Below, in pieces: positions 1 through 7,574 of a stretch of DNA of 15,566 nucleotides. The notes beneath the pieces are model-generated. The model made no database searches, was not told the origin of the DNA, and was given only the letters and a program-made list of their open reading frames with translations. The stretch is from Verrucomicrobia subdivision 3 bacterium UBA7542 (GTDB lineage Bacteria; Verrucomicrobiota; Verrucomicrobiia; Limisphaerales; UBA11358). Each line of letters opens with the position of its first letter. The first letter of the stretch is position 1. A program made the position numbers and the translations under genes. The stretch is from the NCBI GenBank assembly GCA_002479245.1, contig DLMG01000098.1, forward strand, positions 1 to 15,566. The letters run 5' to 3'.

Positions 1-244
1 GGGTCGCCAGCACAATGATCGGCAAATGCGGCGCCGCCTCGTGGATCTTGACGAACGCCTCCGTGCCCTGAGTGTCCGGCAACGACAACGCCACGAGCAT
101 CAGGCCGACAGGGGAGGTTTTCAATTGGGCCAGTCCGTTCGCCAGCCGGTCGGCACAAACCACCTCAAACTGTTGCTGGCGCAGCAGCCGCAAGCACTCG
201 GGCTGATCGCCGACGAGCAATACTCCAAAAGATGCGTTCAACAT
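1..244 (-). CDS. Response-regulator receiver-like protein, 3' part missing (degenerate receiver)
   Basis: The first 81 codons are visible and the gene runs off the left edge. The frame opens at an ATG (242-244) and reads like the N-terminal half of a CheY-type receiver: the beta1 strand FGVLLVGDQPE, a helix with LRLLRQQ, then LMLVALSLPDTQG and the start of beta4, LPIIVLAT. Receivers of this type normally read LVEDDPE and LLDLSLPDSQG. Here the acidic pocket is weakened (G12-D13-Q14), and the phosphoacceptor aspartate position is alanine (A52). The fold is probably kept but Asp phosphorylation looks impossible, so this would be a pseudo-receiver. What follows the receiver (output domain, histidine kinase or nothing) lies outside the window. 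No good Shine-Dalgarno sequence precedes the ATG. Confidence 0.7.
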   Translation of the reverse strand, partial: MLNASFGVLLVGDQPECLRLLRQQQFEVVCADRLANGLAQLKTSPVGLMLVALSLPDTQGTEAFVKIHEAAPHLPIIVLAT

Positions 245-307
245 AGCGTTTAGTGTTATTTGTTAGCAGTCCAACCAGCATTTCCCAAACCATCCAATCC
301 AGGCCGT

Positions 308-446
308 GTCGAAGTCCTGCGATGTTAAGTGTCTAACAGTAATGTAGCCAAACGGAGGTTTGGGCCCATTTGGCATGTGCCTGACGCTAGGCGTCGCCGA
401 TTTCATTGTCCACAATTTTTTGCCCCGGCAACCGACGCCGTCTCGA
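308..446. repeat. Modular dispersed repeat, copy A (module 1)
   Basis: This stretch aligns over about 140 bases, by eye at roughly three quarters identity, with 8795-8936. The best-conserved blocks are GTCGAA-TCCTGCGATGTT at the left end, GACGCTAGG in the middle, and TTGTCCACAATTTTTTG followed by CCCGGCAACCGACGCCGTC on the right. It lies in the 410-base gene-free stretch 245-654 between two minus-strand genes. No protein is credible here. An open frame across 329-697 is repeat sequence read through. Confidence 0.8.
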
Positions 447-489
447 CCAAACTAGCCAATCAAAAACCCCTGACTCGTTTACAAGTCAT

Positions 490-527
490 TTACAAAACTT
501 TGTCCCACGTGGGACAAAGTTTTGTAA
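490..527. terminator. Perfect 38-bp palindrome, possible bidirectional terminator
   Basis: The left arm is TTACAAAACTTTGTCCCAC and the right arm is its exact complement, centred on CACGTG (508/509). As RNA it forms a long hairpin with a GC core, an A-tract before and a U-tract after in both directions, which is the layout of a bidirectional intrinsic terminator. It sits about 130 bp downstream of the prolyl oligopeptidase stop. The same palindrome recurs at 8990-9023. A protein-binding operator is the alternative. Confidence 0.6.
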
Positions 528-593
528 CCTTCATTCCCGACTTTTTTGACGAATTCGACATTCCATCTCCTATCATCTCCCAATTTGCCGGCC

Positions 594-617
594 TGCCGCG
601 TGGCGAAACTTTACGCG
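594..617. repeat. Short repeat module 2 (CCGCGT...ACGCG), copy 1 of 3
   Basis: TGCCGCGTGGCGAAACTTTACGCG, an imperfect inverted repeat, followed at 629-640 by AGGACCCTTTCA. Closely related copies lie at 8936-8964 (also followed by a GACCCTTTCA) and 9089-9118. Copy 1 lies on the far side of the palindrome relative to its arrangement in copy B, so the modules are shuffled between loci. Confidence 0.6.
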
Positions 618-654
618 TTCACAATTCTAGGACCCTTTCACTTTCACGAATTTA

Positions 655-2811
655 TCATTTGAACGTCCACGGCGAGGTGTCCACACCGAGTTCCTGAAGG
701 AGAAAGGCGTAGATGTCGGCCTGTTCCGCCACGCGGTCTTTCAGTGAGGAGCCCATGCCGTGGCCAGCGGTGGCTGTGGTGCGCAATAAAACCGGCAGGC
801 CGGAACTCGTCGCCGCCTGCAGCCGGGCCGTCATCTTGCGCGAATGCGCCGGGTTCACCCGCCCGTCATTTTCGCCGCACGGAAACAGCACGGCGGGATA
901 GGCCGTCCCGTCCTTCACATGATGATACGGCGAGTAAGCGAAGAGCGCCTTGAATTGATCCGCATCCTTGACCGAACCAAATTCCGTGGTGTTGAACGCG
1001 CCGTTCGGGTCCAGTTCCACGCGGAGCATGTCGTAGATGCCGACACGGGAAACGACGGCACGGGCGAGATCGGGTCGTTGCGTCAGGAATGCGCCCATCA
1101 GCAGGCCGCCGTTGCTGCTGCCCATCACCGCCAGTTTGTCCGGGCTGGTGTATTTGCGCTGGATGAGATGTTCGGCGCAGGCGATGAAATCGTCGAAAAC
1201 ATTTTGCTTGTGCGTGAGGTTGCCGGCGAGATGCCATTCCTCGCCGAACTCGCCGCCGCCACGCAGATTGGCCACCGCATAAACACCGCCCGCATCGAAC
1301 CAGATGCGCCGTATGGAACTGAACGCAGGCTTGAGACTGATGCCGTAACCGCCATAACCCGTGAGCAGCGTCGGATTTTTTCCGTCCAGGTTGATTCCTT
1401 TCTTCCGCAGGATGCTGATCGGAATCTTCGTCCCGTCCTTGGAAGTGGTGAATTCACGGACCACCTCGATGTCATCAAAATTCGCCGGCGAAGTACTCTG
1501 TAACGCCGTCGGGCGCGGCTTGGCTAGTCCCGGCTCCCATTCATTCCATCCGGATGGAACGAGAAAACTGGTGTTTTCAAACAGCAACTCGTCGCCGTGC
1601 CAGCAATGAAGCCCGTTCACCGATGAAACCGGCAGGACCGGCACCTCGACGGCTGAACCGCGGTCTTTTGGATAAAACCAAAGGCGCGACGGGCCCCCTT
1701 CCATCACCGCGACATAAAGTCCGCTGGCGGACGACGCATAATCGCCCATCACACCCCGCCCTTCCGGCACGACCATGGTGGCTTTCGTCAGATCGGGATC
1801 CGCCAACGGCAGGCGCAGGATTTTTCCGCGCGGCGCATTCTTTTTGGAGAGCAGATACAACGCCGCATCTTTGCCGAACTTGATCACCTTGATCCCGTCC
1901 TCGAACCGCGTGAGTTGATGCCACGACCCAGAGGCGTCGCGCAGGTAATGGGCGAAGTCGCCACCGTCCCCGTTGGCGACCGTGGCCAGGAGCCATTGGC
2001 CGTCCTCGCTCGCGGTGAGTTCAATCTCCGCGATGCGCGGAAAATCGCGGCCCAGCTCATACGTGTCGGCGCTGACCGGCGTGCCGAGTTTATGAAACCA
2101 GATTTGCTGGTAAAAGTACAGATCGCCTTCCGGTCGCTCGCCCTCGTGCGGATAACGTGTGTAAAAAATACCCGTTCCGTCGGCGTTCCACGCGGCGCTG
2201 CCGCCGCCGGTCGGATACTGAACGCCGGGAATGATGTCCGGCAGCGCGCGGCCCGTCTCCGTCTCGAAGAAATGCAGCACGCCATTTTCACTGCCGTTCT
2301 CGGAGAGGCAGATGGCCATGAGCCGTCCGTCCGTGGACGGCGCCGACCAGTCCATCGCGGTCGTGCCGTTGGTGTTCCAGACGTTGGGATCGAACACGAC
2401 CTTGCGCAACGCGGGCGGATAAACCGATTTCAGCCGGACGAGCACCGGCTGCTGCGCCGGCGGTTTGAAGCGCGTGGCAAAGATGATTCCACCCCGGCAA
2501 TCAGCCAGGCCGTAGCTGGCCGATTCATCCGCGATCAACTCCGAAAGCTCCTGCTCCAATCCATCATGAAACTCCAGCTTGTCGAACCAGGCGCGGGTGC
2601 GCTCGTTCTGCCGGCGGGTCCAGTCGCGCACGGCGGGGTTGGTGCCGTCCTCCAGCCATTGATAATCATCCACGACCGCCACCCCATGATAGATATTGGT
2701 GACCGGCTCGCGCGCGGTGGGAATGGCTGGCAATTGTGCGAAGCCGGCGGACGCAGCCGCCAGACCAAGTCCCAATATCGCCGAAAAAACAACGTGGATA
2801 CGACTACACAT
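655..2811 (-). CDS. Prolyl oligopeptidase family serine peptidase (S9), secreted
   Basis: 718 aa, the usual length for a prolyl oligopeptidase. Residues 1-25 form a Sec signal peptide (hydrophobic run ILGLGLAAASAG ending in AFA-like FAQ), so it probably works in the periplasm. The N-terminal HGVAVVDDYQWLED (42-55) is the family's entry signature, followed by a beta-propeller (about 100-420) with repeated W/D-rich blades. The C-terminal alpha/beta hydrolase domain carries GSSNGG with catalytic Ser566, Asp649 in GENDGRV, and His684 in AGHGMG. All three catalytic residues are therefore present. The family cleaves short proline-containing peptides after proline; true substrates are unknown. It appears to be a single-gene unit with no functional partner next to it. 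The ATG start at 2811 is chosen because it places the signal peptide at the N-terminus. No clear Shine-Dalgarno sequence is seen. An S9A-type relative with a different specificity is the alternative. Confidence 0.95.
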   Translation of the reverse strand: MCSRIHVVFSAILGLGLAAASAGFAQLPAIPTAREPVTNIYHGVAVVDDYQWLEDGTNPAVRDWTRRQNERTRAWFDKLEFHDGLEQELSELIADESASYGLADCRGGIIFATRFKPPAQQPVLVRLKSVYPPALRKVVFDPNVWNTNGTTAMDWSAPSTDGRLMAICLSENGSENGVLHFFETETGRALPDIIPGVQYPTGGGSAAWNADGTGIFYTRYPHEGERPEGDLYFYQQIWFHKLGTPVSADTYELGRDFPRIAEIELTASEDGQWLLATVANGDGGDFAHYLRDASGSWHQLTRFEDGIKVIKFGKDAALYLLSKKNAPRGKILRLPLADPDLTKATMVVPEGRGVMGDYASSASGLYVAVMEGGPSRLWFYPKDRGSAVEVPVLPVSSVNGLHCWHGDELLFENTSFLVPSGWNEWEPGLAKPRPTALQSTSPANFDDIEVVREFTTSKDGTKIPISILRKKGINLDGKNPTLLTGYGGYGISLKPAFSSIRRIWFDAGGVYAVANLRGGGEFGEEWHLAGNLTHKQNVFDDFIACAEHLIQRKYTSPDKLAVMGSSNGGLLMGAFLTQRPDLARAVVSRVGIYDMLRVELDPNGAFNTTEFGSVKDADQFKALFAYSPYHHVKDGTAYPAVLFPCGENDGRVNPAHSRKMTARLQAATSSGLPVLLRTTATAGHGMGSSLKDRVAEQADIYAFLLQELGVDTSPWTFK

Positions 2812-2924
2812 GCGGCCAAACAGTAAACATCACCGGTTCGCGGGCAAGGCTTTTTCATCGCAGATTTTCCCGGTGCCGGGAGTTGCGTGGCCTTTCATTG
2901 CACGCCCCGACGCGAAGCCGCTAG

Positions 2925-3023
2925 TTCACCGCCGATCTCGCCGCCGCGAAGGAAAATCTTGCCAAGCTCTACGTGCGCTGGGAAGAGTTGGAGGCGATCA
3001 AGACCGCGGCGGAACGTTTATGA
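2925..3023 (+). pseudogene. Relic of the C-terminal coiled coil of an ABC-F ATPase
   Basis: After an in-frame TAG (2922-2924) the plus strand reads 32 sense codons ending in TGA (3021-3023). The peptide contains DLAAAKENLAKLY and VRWEELEAIKTAAERL. LAxLYxRWEELEAL is the typical end of ABC-F (Uup/EttA-type) proteins, whose C-terminal coiled coil binds RNA or the ribosome. Nothing upstream in this frame resembles the ATPase domains, so only the 3' tail survives. It probably marks a deletion or recombination joint next to the restriction-modification pair. It is short, so the assignment rests on one motif. Confidence 0.5.
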
Positions 3024-3092
3024 GTGCGCGGGGGCTTACTAACTGGCTTCCTCGACAACAAACGGCAAAACGGATAGCTTTTGCGCCAATTC

Positions 3093-3581
3093 ATGAACTA
3101 CATCAGCCAAATTATCAACTATGTCCGTAAGGCGCAGGAAATTGCGGCTCAACATGGGTTCAAAAATCTGCTCCAGCCGGGACTGGTCAAGGAACTGGTA
3201 GTTGCCGACATCCTCGGCCATGAAGTTCATCGAACGAAGCACGATGCTGATGCTTACGACCCGGCCAATCCATCAAGGCAGTTTGAATATCTTTCGTGCT
3301 TCCAAGTAGGGACATTCCAACTGGATCGGGTGTTTAAATATCCTCCTGACAAAAGAACCAAGTCTTTGGAGCGCATCAAGAGGAACGCAGCCATTTATTG
3401 TGTGGTCTTTGACAGGCAGAGTCCGCTGGACGTGCTCGTCATCTACGAGATTCCAATGCCGGTGATGCTCGCCGAAGCCGACCGCAAGTTGGATGTGAGC
3501 AGCAATGACATCTCACATCTAAGTTTTCCCATCAAGTGGGCACAACAGTGCGGCAAAGTCGTTTACAGCAAACCGACCTGA
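3093..3581 (+). CDS. Probable type II restriction endonuclease
   Basis: 162 aa from ATG 3093. An in-frame TTG at 3081 would add four residues, and a TAG at 3075 bounds the frame. Visible elements (numbered from 3093) are KELVVADILGHEV (33-45), an acidic stretch KHDADAYD (49-56), then RQFEYLSCF (62-70) and FQLDRVFKYPPDKRTKSLERI (split: FQLDRVF, then KSLERIKRN). Glu in the first element, the two Asp residues and Glu of FEY look like the metal-binding acids of a PD-(D/E)xK nuclease. The usual lysine two residues after Glu is not present (EYLS), so a lysine from elsewhere, for example K49, would have to serve. No signal peptide or membrane segment. It faces a DNA methyltransferase, with the 3' ends overlapping by 19 bp, which is why I call it a restriction enzyme. 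Recognition sequence unknown. A nuclease outside restriction-modification is possible but less likely. Confidence 0.65.
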   Translation: MNYISQIINYVRKAQEIAAQHGFKNLLQPGLVKELVVADILGHEVHRTKHDADAYDPANPSRQFEYLSCFQVGTFQLDRVFKYPPDKRTKSLERIKRNAAIYCVVFDRQSPLDVLVIYEIPMPVMLAEADRKLDVSSNDISHLSFPIKWAQQCGKVVYSKPT

Positions 3582-4429
3582 ACCGTTGTTTCCTTCCGGC
3601 CGTTGCGAACTTCTGGAAACTCCAGTAGTTCGATCGGAGCTTCATCTGTGTTGCGTGTGCTTACCAGCCGCTCTTCGGCAATGTGGCGGTAATCCGCGTT
3701 GATTTCACACGCCAAGAAACGTCGTTTGAGTCGCTGGCAAACTACCGGCACCGTGCCCGAACCACAGAACGGATCAAACACCAAATCGCCCGGATTCGAA
3801 CTGGCCTTGATGAGCCGTTCCATGAGTTTTTCCGGTTTCTGGATCGTGTTCAGTAGTTCGCGGCTGACCAATTCTTTTGATTTGTAAGTAAGCTGTTTTA
3901 TATCACCCCACACGTCGCCGGGATTTTTGCCGTCGGGGTTGAACGCAGTCTTGCCGAACTTGCCGTTGCGCACAGATGGAACTTTCTCGCAGCGCAGGCG
4001 ATGCTCCAGTTCCACCAGTTGCGCCACGCGGATGTCGTCGAGATTGAATGTCTTCGCCTTACCCTTGGTGAAGTAACAGATCACGTCGTAATTGTTCGTG
4101 TAGGAAACGCGCCCCTGCGCCAGTCGGCTCGGCTGATACCACACGATTCTGGACTGCAATGTCAGGAATGGCCGGTAATCAATGAAATCAACGCAATCCG
4201 GCTTGCCGAATAAATAGACCGCGCCGCCGGGTTTGAGCAGACGGGAAAAGGAATTTAACAGTTCTAGATTGAAATGCTGGATGTCCGCCACGTTGTCCCA
4301 CTCATGTGCCGTTACAGCGTAAGGCCCGTCGCAAATGATGAGGTCGAACGATTCAGCGGGTAGTTCGCGCATGAACGACCGCGCATCGCCTTGGACAATT
4401 TTCCCGATGGCTGAAGCCAGGTTACACAT
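3563..4429 (-). CDS. Site-specific DNA methyltransferase (beta class, N6-adenine or N4-cytosine)
   Basis: 288 aa from the ATG at 4429; the frame is open to another ATG at 4483 that adds 18 Cys/Trp-rich residues not typical of the family. I prefer 4429 because GKIVQGDARSFM, the usual opening of these enzymes, follows almost directly. Catalytic motif IV is CDGPY (a variant of D/S-PPY) near residue 34, followed by HEWDNV. Then come a LLKPGGAVYLFG strand and a target-recognition-like middle region (about 90-175). At the C-terminal end are PEKLMERLIKASSNPGD and the S-adenosylmethionine-binding motif DPFCGSG (about 219-225). Motif IV preceding motif I defines the beta class. The role is self-protection against the convergent nuclease. 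It is transcribed divergently from the helicase, sharing an intergenic region of only about 120 bp (66 bp if the upstream start is used). No evident Shine-Dalgarno sequence at either start. Confidence 0.9.
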   Translation of the reverse strand: MCNLASAIGKIVQGDARSFMRELPAESFDLIICDGPYAVTAHEWDNVADIQHFNLELLNSFSRLLKPGGAVYLFGKPDCVDFIDYRPFLTLQSRIVWYQPSRLAQGRVSYTNNYDVICYFTKGKAKTFNLDDIRVAQLVELEHRLRCEKVPSVRNGKFGKTAFNPDGKNPGDVWGDIKQLTYKSKELVSRELLNTIQKPEKLMERLIKASSNPGDLVFDPFCGSGTVPVVCQRLKRRFLACEINADYRHIAEERLVSTRNTDEAPIELLEFPEVRNGRKETTVQVGLL

Positions 4430-4549
4430 GAAGCTTTTGTAGCAAACCCACAAATGAATGGAAAGAGCCTTCTGGCACGTCATTTCGGTTGGCTGAATTT
4501 ACGCATCTGCCTTTTCAATGCTGCTCCGCCTGCGTAAAGTGGGTGGCCT

Positions 4550-7465
4550 GTGCCGGCCACGTTATATGATCTGATTCCGCGGGATGAGAAGCCCGGCAAT
4601 GATGTCTTGCTGGGGCGCTTTCTGGATTATGTGGAGGGACGGCGGCTGCAACTTTATCCCGCCCAGGAATCAGCCATCTTGGAGTTGTTCGAGGAGAAGA
4701 ACGTCATCCTGAACACGCCCACCGGGTCGGGCAAATCGCTTGTGGCCACGGCGCTGCATTTCCAGGCCATCGCCCAAGGACGACGCTCCATTTACACCTG
4801 CCCGATCAAGGCGCTGGTGAACGAAAAGTTCATGGCCCTCTGCCGTGAGTTCGGCCCTGACAACGTCGGTCTTAGCACCGGCGATGCTTCGGTCAATCGT
4901 GACGCGCCCATCCTTTGCTGCACTGCCGAAATCCTTGCCAACATCGCGTTGCGCGAAGGTGCGCAGGCCAACGTGCAGGAGGTCGTCATGGACGAGTTTC
5001 ATTATTACGCCGACCGCGAGCGCGGCGTGGCGTGGCAGGTGCCGCTGTTGACGCTGCCACAGACGCGGTTCCTGCTGATGTCCGCGACGCTGGGCGACAC
5101 CACGTTTTTCGAGGAGGAACTCACGCGGCTCAACGGGCGCCCGACGGTGGCTGTTTCGTCCACCGACCGGCCGGTCCCGCTGGAGCATGCGTATTCGGAG
5201 TTGCCGCTGGCCAAGACGCTGGAAAGCCTCGCCGCCGGGGGCAAGGCGCCGGTGTATGTGGTCCATTTCACGCAACTGGAAGCCGCGCAGAGCGCGCAGG
5301 ATTTCACGAGCATCAACGTCTGCACCCGCGAGGAGAAAGCCGCGCTGGCTGGCGCGCTCGAAGGATTCAAGTTCAGCAGCCCGTACGGTCCCGACATCAA
5401 AAAATGGCTGCGGCACGGCATCGGTTTGCATCACGCCGGGTTGCTGCCGAAGTATCGTGTGCTGATCGAGCAGCTCGCGCAGAAGGGTTTGCTGAAAATC
5501 ATCTGCGGCACGGACACGCTCGGGGTGGGCATCAACGTGCCGATTCGCACCGTGCTGTTCACGCGGTTGTGCAAGTTCGACGGACAAAAGACCGGCATCC
5601 TGAGCGCGCGCGACTTTCACCAGATTGCCGGCCGGGCCGGGCGCAAGGGTTTTGATGACCGCGGCTGGGTGGTGGCGCAGGCGCCGGAGCACATGATCGA
5701 AAACCTGAAGCTCGCGGAAAAATCCGCGCGCGACGGGAAGAAAACCGTGAAGCGCCAGCCGCCGGAAAAGAATTTTGTGAACTGGGACAAGAACACCTTC
5801 TTGCGCTTGATATCCGCGCCGCCGGAGCGACTGACCTCGCGTTTCCAGGTGACGCACGGAATGTTGCTGAATGTGCTGAGTCGCAACGGCGACGGCTGCC
5901 GGGCGATGCAACAGCTCATTGCGCGCTGCCACGAAACGCCGCGGCAGAAACAGGCGCACATCAAACGCGCTTGGCAACTGTTCCGCTCGCTGCTGGACCG
6001 GAAGATTGTCGAGTTTATTGCCCCCGGAGCGCGGCTGTCCCCAGCCGCAGCAGCTTCCAATGCAAACCCGTCTCCGGTTTCGGAAGGCGGAGTACGGAAA
6101 GAAAGTCAGAGTGTGGTCCGCCTTCACCCTGACCCTCTCCCCCAGGAGAGGGAACAGCAAAGTGACGCTGCCGGATTGTCCGAGACGTCGGAACTTGCCT
6201 CAGCGCGAGAACAGATTCTCCCTCTCCCCGGGGGAGAGGGCCATTGTCCCTCGCCCGCGGGAGCGGGAGAGGGTGGTGCGACAGCGTCGGGTGAGGAGCG
6301 TGGGGACAAAAACAAATCTAGCGGTGAGGGCGAGCGTAAACTTCGCGTGAACATCGAGTTGCAGGAGGATTTCTCGATGGACCAAGCGCTGTCCCTCTAT
6401 TTGCTCGACACGATCCCGCTGGTGGATCCGCAGCAACCGGATTACGCGCTCATCCTGCTGACCCTGGTGGAATCCATCCTCGAAGATCCCGACATCATTC
6501 TGCGCAAACAGCTCGACCGGGTGAAAGACCAGAAGATGTCGGAGATGAAAATGGAAGGACTCGATTATGACCAGCGGATGGAGGAACTGGAAAAACTCGA
6601 GTACCCGAAGCCGAACCAGGAATTCATCTATTCAACGTTCAATGCCTTTGCCGACCGGCATCCGTGGGTGGGCCAGGAAAATATCCGTCCGAAATCCATC
6701 GCGCGGGAGATGTTCGAATCGTTCCGCTCGTTTTCCGATTACATCCGGGATTACGAGCTACAGCGTGCCGAAGGGGTTCTGCTCCGGCACCTGAACCGGG
6801 TTTACAAGGTCCTCGCGCAAAACGTTCCCGACGCCGCCAAGAACGACCAGATTCGCGAGATGGAACTATATCTGGCCTCGATGATCCGGCAGGTGGATTC
6901 GAGCCTGCTCGATGAATGGGAGAAAATGCGCAACCCGAATTTCCAGCGCGCCGAAACAAAAGAGGTTCGTCCGCCCGGTGCGGAAGAAGCCGCCCAGGAC
7001 ATCACGCGCGACACCAAGGCTTTCACGGCAGCGATTCGGAATCGCATTTTTATTTTCCTGCGCGGGCTGGTGATTGCCGATTACGAGGCGGCGCTAGGAT
7101 CGCTTTCGGAGGGGCGAGTTCCACGAGCCCCTGAAACAGATTCCGTCACCCAAAGTCAGGGACTCGCAGAACTCGCCTCTCCGAAGGATGCCGATGGCCA
7201 GCCGTGGACCGCCGACCGTTTGCGCGCGGCGACAGAAGCCTACGAACTCGAACACGAGCGCATCTGCCTCGACCCGAACGCGCGGAATGCGCGGCATACA
7301 TACATCGTTCCTTTAGAAGACAAGAAAAGCTGGCGCGTCCAGCAGATGCTGGTTGATCCGGAGGAAGCCAACGACTGGGTGGCGGAATTTGAAGTGGATT
7401 TGGCCCAGTCCCGCGCTCTGGGCGAGCCATTTCTTCAATTGCGGCGAATTTGCAGTTTGGTTTGA
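4550..7465 (+). CDS. Ski2-like DEAD/DEAH-box RNA helicase with DUF3516 domain, enlarged by in-frame repeat insertions
   Basis: 971 aa from a GTG start (4550-4552). Superfamily 2 helicase motifs are complete: Walker A TPTGSGKS (55-62), motif Ib-like TCPIKALV (83-90), DEFH (148-151), SAT (178-180), the Ski2-type GLHHAGLLP (292-300) and motif [12 protein letters not shown] (358-367). The C-terminal region (about 595-970) is the DUF3516 type, with [27 protein letters not shown] and [19 protein letters not shown] (split) blocks. The family unwinds RNA in an ATP-dependent way; its exact role is not known to me. Two segments do not belong to the family: residues about 492-594 and 852-880. Both are proline/glycine-rich, low in complexity, and encoded by palindromic repeats that are normally intergenic. 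Removing them leaves about 840 residues, close to the family length I expect. The reading frame is intact throughout, and the insertions fall at domain-linker positions, so the protein may still work. Confidence 0.9.
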   Translation: MPATLYDLIPRDEKPGNDVLLGRFLDYVEGRRLQLYPAQESAILELFEEKNVILNTPTGSGKSLVATALHFQAIAQGRRSIYTCPIKALVNEKFMALCREFGPDNVGLSTGDASVNRDAPILCCTAEILANIALREGAQANVQEVVMDEFHYYADRERGVAWQVPLLTLPQTRFLLMSATLGDTTFFEEELTRLNGRPTVAVSSTDRPVPLEHAYSELPLAKTLESLAAGGKAPVYVVHFTQLEAAQSAQDFTSINVCTREEKAALAGALEGFKFSSPYGPDIKKWLRHGIGLHHAGLLPKYRVLIEQLAQKGLLKIICGTDTLGVGINVPIRTVLFTRLCKFDGQKTGILSARDFHQIAGRAGRKGFDDRGWVVAQAPEHMIENLKLAEKSARDGKKTVKRQPPEKNFVNWDKNTFLRLISAPPERLTSRFQVTHGMLLNVLSRNGDGCRAMQQLIARCHETPRQKQAHIKRAWQLFRSLLDRKIVEFIAPGARLSPAAAASNANPSPVSEGGVRKESQSVVRLHPDPLPQEREQQSDAAGLSETSELASAREQILPLPGGEGHCPSPAGAGEGGATASGEERGDKNKSSGEGERKLRVNIELQEDFSMDQALSLYLLDTIPLVDPQQPDYALILLTLVESILEDPDIILRKQLDRVKDQKMSEMKMEGLDYDQRMEELEKLEYPKPNQEFIYSTFNAFADRHPWVGQENIRPKSIAREMFESFRSFSDYIRDYELQRAEGVLLRHLNRVYKVLAQNVPDAAKNDQIREMELYLASMIRQVDSSLLDEWEKMRNPNFQRAETKEVRPPGAEEAAQDITRDTKAFTAAIRNRIFIFLRGLVIADYEAALGSLSEGRVPRAPETDSVTQSQGLAELASPKDADGQPWTADRLRAATEAYELEHERICLDPNARNARHTYIVPLEDKKSWRVQQMLVDPEEANDWVAEFEVDLAQSRALGEPFLQLRRICSLV
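6023..6330. repeat. Nest of palindromic repeats inside the helicase coding region
   Basis: Four hairpins lie within about 250 bases: CGGCTG/CAGCCG (6032-6047); CCCTCTCC/GGAGAGGG with a 4-base loop (6133-6152); a 10-bp CCCTCTCCCC/GGGGAGAGGG palindrome (6220-6240); and CCCTC-CCCGC/GCGGG-GAGGG (6248-6273). The same CCCTCTCC...GGAGAGGG type appears outside genes at 11575-11605. It is read through in frame, adding about 103 residues such as [10 protein letters not shown] and [15 protein letters not shown]. Insert limits are approximate, judged by where helicase-like sequence stops (IVEFI) and resumes (KLRVN). Confidence 0.8.
7103..7187. repeat. 85-bp MITE-like palindromic element inside the helicase coding region
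   Basis: The left arm 7103-7134 and right arm 7156-7187 are inverted copies matching at 27 of 32 positions, separated by a 21-base centre. The outer core GGAGGGGCGAGTTCC resembles the arms of the element at 11493-11644 (GGTGGGGCGAGTGTCC). It is translated in frame as about 28 residues beginning [11 protein letters not shown], in an otherwise well-ordered C-terminal domain. Confidence 0.8.
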
Positions 7466-7574
7466 GTCGAAGCGAATTCAGTTGGCGGGAGGGGTTGTCG
7501 GAATTTAGCCAATAATAAACTCTTTCAAGACGCGTTCAGAAACAATTTTTTAAGCGCCGGGCAGACCGGATGAT

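Noticed and set aside
329..697. Open frame on the plus strand that could encode about 120 residues
   Set aside because: It crosses repeat modules and the perfect palindrome, and runs into the prolyl oligopeptidase gene on the other strand; the product looks like translated repeat.
3039..3242. 67-codon minus-strand frame with a fairly protein-like composition
   Set aside because: It is antisense to the nuclease gene, whose plus-strand product is longer and shows conserved-looking motifs and convergent pairing with the methyltransferase.
3786..3800. GATTCGAAC resembling a tRNA T-loop
   Set aside because: It lies inside the methyltransferase coding sequence and no acceptor or anticodon stems can be folded around it.
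4670..6160. 496-codon minus-strand frame under the helicase
   Set aside because: Composition is Arg/Gln/His-rich as expected for the complement of a GC-rich gene; the plus-strand helicase motifs are decisive.
7466..7574. Possible terminator between the convergent helicase and lipoprotein genes
   Set aside because: T-runs are present but no convincing GC-rich stem precedes them.
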